Assembly: GCA_945947715.1 (NCBI GenBank)
Contig: CAMEYZ010000117.1
Span: 1 to 7,188 of the forward strand
Direction of reading: 5' to 3'
DNA: 7,188 nt
From: an uncultured Clostridia bacterium
Lineage (GTDB): Bacteria > Bacillota > Clostridia > Oscillospirales > Ruminococcaceae
Shown here: positions 5,879 through 7,188 of the stretch, piece by piece
Position numbering within the stretch: the first letter of the stretch is position 1
Layout of the letters: each line of letters opens with the position of its first letter
Notes under the pieces: model-generated
Database searches by the model: none
What the model saw: only the letters and a program-made list of their open reading frames with translations
What the model was told of the DNA's origin: nothing
Made by a program: the position numbers and the translations under genes

Positions 5879-6763
5879 TTATCCTCCCATGCTTTCTATC
5901 TCACCGCCGTGGAGACTGATTATGTGAGCAAGAGTTCTCCGCATGCTGCGGCGCTCCACTATCATATCCACAAAGCCGTGTTCAAGAAGAAATTCCGCCG
6001 ACTGAAAGTCCTCAGGAAGTCTCTGCTTGATAGTTCCCTCGATAACTCTTCTGCCCGCAAAGCCGATAAGCACCTTAGGCTCGGCGATTATTATATCCCC
6101 CAGCGATGCAAAGGAAGCAGTCACGCCTCCGGTGGTGGGGTCGGTCATAACTGTGATGTAAAGCAGTCCCGCCTCGGAATGTCTTGCTGCAGCGCCCGAG
6201 GTCTTTGCCATCTGCATGAGAGAAACTATGCCCTCCTGCATGCGCGCGCCGCCCGATGCGGTGAACAGCACTATAGGCAGCTTCTTTTCGGTAGCAGTCT
6301 CAAAGGCTCTTGTGAGCTTCTCGCCGACGACGCTTCCCATTGACGCCATCATATAGCGGGTATCCATGATACCGATAACGCATCTTCTGCCCTTTATGGT
6401 ACATTCACCGGTGATGACAGCGTCCTTAAGGCCGGTCTTCTGGCGAAGCTCCTCCTGCTTGACATCATAGCCGGGAAAATCTATGGGATTTTTGCTTATC
6501 ATATCCGCGTCGTACTCGATAAAGCTGTCCTTGTCCGCGGTAAGCTCAAGCCTGCGGCGGGAATCTATCCTGGAATGATAGCCGCAGGACGGACATACTC
6601 CGAGATTATTTTCCAGTTCCTCGGTCATGCACACCGAGGAGCATCTGGGACATTTGAAAAGCAGATCCTTAGGGATATCAACATGCTTGCCCTGGTCGCT
6701 TTTTTTATCCTCCGAGGTGTTGTTGAACCTTGCGGTAACAACGTTAAAGAGATCCTCTAACAA
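5879..6763 (-). CDS. accD: Acetyl-CoA carboxylase carboxyltransferase subunit beta
   Basis: 294 residues from the start chosen here. It is the partner of AccA in the malonyl-CoA-forming carboxyltransferase. An N-terminal zinc ribbon has four cysteines, CPRC (38-41) and CPSC (57-60), 15 residues apart. The crotonase-fold domain follows with FTASGGARMQEG (167-178), TDPTTGGVTASFASLGDIIIAEP (207-229) and IGFAGRRVIEGT (233-244), all standard AccD motifs. Start: the frame stays open up to a GTG at 6824-6826, but that lies only about six bases after the predicted transcription start, has no ribosome binding site, and would add a 21-residue Arg-rich leader unlike known AccD. The TTG at 6761-6763 has AAAGGA (6775-6780) 11 bases upstream and gives a normal AccD N-terminus, LLEDLFNVV. 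I prefer it, with moderate confidence. First gene of the accD-accA-acpP unit. Confidence 0.95.
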   Translation of the reverse strand: MLEDLFNVVTARFNNTSEDKKSDQGKHVDIPKDLLFKCPRCSSVCMTEELENNLGVCPSCGYHSRIDSRRRLELTADKDSFIEYDADMISKNPIDFPGYDVKQEELRQKTGLKDAVITGECTIKGRRCVIGIMDTRYMMASMGSVVGEKLTRAFETATEKKLPIVLFTASGGARMQEGIVSLMQMAKTSGAAARHSEAGLLYITVMTDPTTGGVTASFASLGDIIIAEPKVLIGFAGRRVIEGTIKQRLPEDFQSAEFLLEHGFVDMIVERRSMRRTLAHIISLHGGEIESMGG

Positions 6764-6774
6764 TTTCCGGACAG

Positions 6775-6780
6775 TCCTTT
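6775..6780 (-). promoter_or_regulatory. Probable ribosome binding site of accD
   Basis: The minus strand reads AAAGGA, 11 bases before the TTG at 6761-6763. The spacing is slightly long but within the range for a partial site, and it supports the TTG over the GTG at 6824-6826. Confidence 0.5.
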
Positions 6781-6838
6781 CGTATGTTATACATGTCCTG
6801 CCCCCGCGCCTTGCAGTCCGCAGCACATAACATTATTA

Positions 6839-6866
6839 ATTATACTATAAATAACCGATTTGTCAA
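6839..6866 (-). promoter_or_regulatory. Sigma-A promoter of the accD-accA-acpP unit
   Basis: The minus strand has TTGACA (6861-6866), a 16-base spacer and TATAAT (6839-6844); both hexamers are perfect. The expected start of transcription is near 6832, giving an accD leader of about 69 bases if the TTG start is right. I looked for a FapR-like inverted repeat across the promoter and did not find one. Confidence 0.85.
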
Positions 6867-6885
6867 TAGCCAAAAAGCATTTTTT

Positions 6886-7188
6886 TCATATCAGAAACAT
6901 TCTGAATATTCCCAGCACCAGCAGAATAGTGCCGATAGTTTTTTGCAGGGGATCATTTTTTCCGAGATTAAGGTGCTTTATGCCGAACACTATCCCCAGA
7001 AAGGGTATCATCAGCGCCAGCACCAGCTCCCACCAGGGGATATCCTTTGCCGAAATGCTAAAGGACTGCCTTCCGCCCGTATTATTATTCTGCCCGTAAT
7101 TTGCGTTCTGATTGTAATAAGGCTGATTAGCAGCATTATTTGTGCCGTAGGGCTGATTTCCTGCATTGTTTCCAATTCCGGGAGTTAT
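6886..7188 (-). CDS. Small membrane protein with Asn/Gln-rich N-terminal region, 5' end missing
   Basis: The last 100 residues of a protein whose start lies beyond the right edge. Visible residues 1-46 are low-complexity and rich in Asn (12) and Gln (5), with Gly, Tyr and Pro; the short unit NQPY occurs twice and related pieces follow. Then come two hydrophobic segments, about 52-70 and 85-100, joined by a short polar loop KHLNLGKNDPLQK. The second segment runs to the very C-terminus. This layout, a flexible polar N-terminal tail and a two-span membrane domain, is common in small Bacillota membrane proteins of unknown role; I do not recognise the family. The TGA is 19 bases before the accD -35 box, with only a weak A/T hairpin between, so some transcription may run on into accD. 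Confidence 0.75.
   Translation of the reverse strand: MTPGIGNNAGNQPYGTNNAANQPYYNQNANYGQNNNTGGRQSFSISAKDIPWWELVLALMIPFLGIVFGIKHLNLGKNDPLQKTIGTILLVLGIFRMFLI

Noticed and set aside
6868..6888. A/T hairpin after the Asn/Gln-rich gene as a terminator
   Set aside because: The stem is about five A-T pairs with no GC core, too weak to call.

Overview
The window looks like chromosomal DNA of a Bacillota (Clostridia) species, most likely Oscillospiraceae and Ruminococcus-like. The evidence is strong GGAGG-type ribosome binding sites, TTGACA/TATAAT promoters, a clostridial-style split acetyl-CoA carboxylase carboxyltransferase (accD, accA), an acyl carrier protein gene and a SpoIID-type protein. The genus is an inference from gene content and style. 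No rRNA, tRNA, CRISPR array, phage or intact insertion sequence was seen.

Layout, left to right. (1) 1-1040, minus: a secreted lipoprotein with calcium-type DxDGDG repeats. Its C-terminus is off the left edge, and its best-placed start codon is AUA. (2) 1041-1205: a run of eleven degenerate 7-base repeats, then the terminator of the next gene. (3) 1206-2282, minus: a multi-span membrane protein of unknown function, driven by a full-consensus promoter at 2387-2415 with an AT-rich upstream tract. (4) 2450-2637: two head-to-tail 91-bp near-palindromic elements, each bounded by TA, resembling miniature inverted-repeat transposable elements. (5) 2681-3721, plus: a SpoIID/LytB-family protein, the only plus-strand gene. 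(6) 3723-4619, minus: a LysR-type regulator that converges on the SpoIID gene with one base between the stop codons. (7) 4699-6763, minus: a short fatty-acid unit, accD-accA-acpP, with a consensus promoter at 6839-6866 and a terminator at 4641-4683. (8) 6886-7188, minus: the C-terminal part of a small membrane protein with an Asn/Gln-rich N-terminal region, cut by the right edge.

The clearest functional group is accD-accA-acpP. AccD and AccA form the carboxyltransferase that makes malonyl-CoA, and AcpP carries the acyl chain that malonyl units extend. AccA's ribosome binding site lies inside the last codons of accD, which points to coupled translation. The LysR gene begins just after the acpP terminator and has no obvious promoter of its own. 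I did not find a defence system or a clearly new multi-gene system. The features most worth follow-up are the tandem TA-flanked palindromic elements, the AUA start, the heptamer array, and the unknown membrane protein behind an unusually strong promoter.
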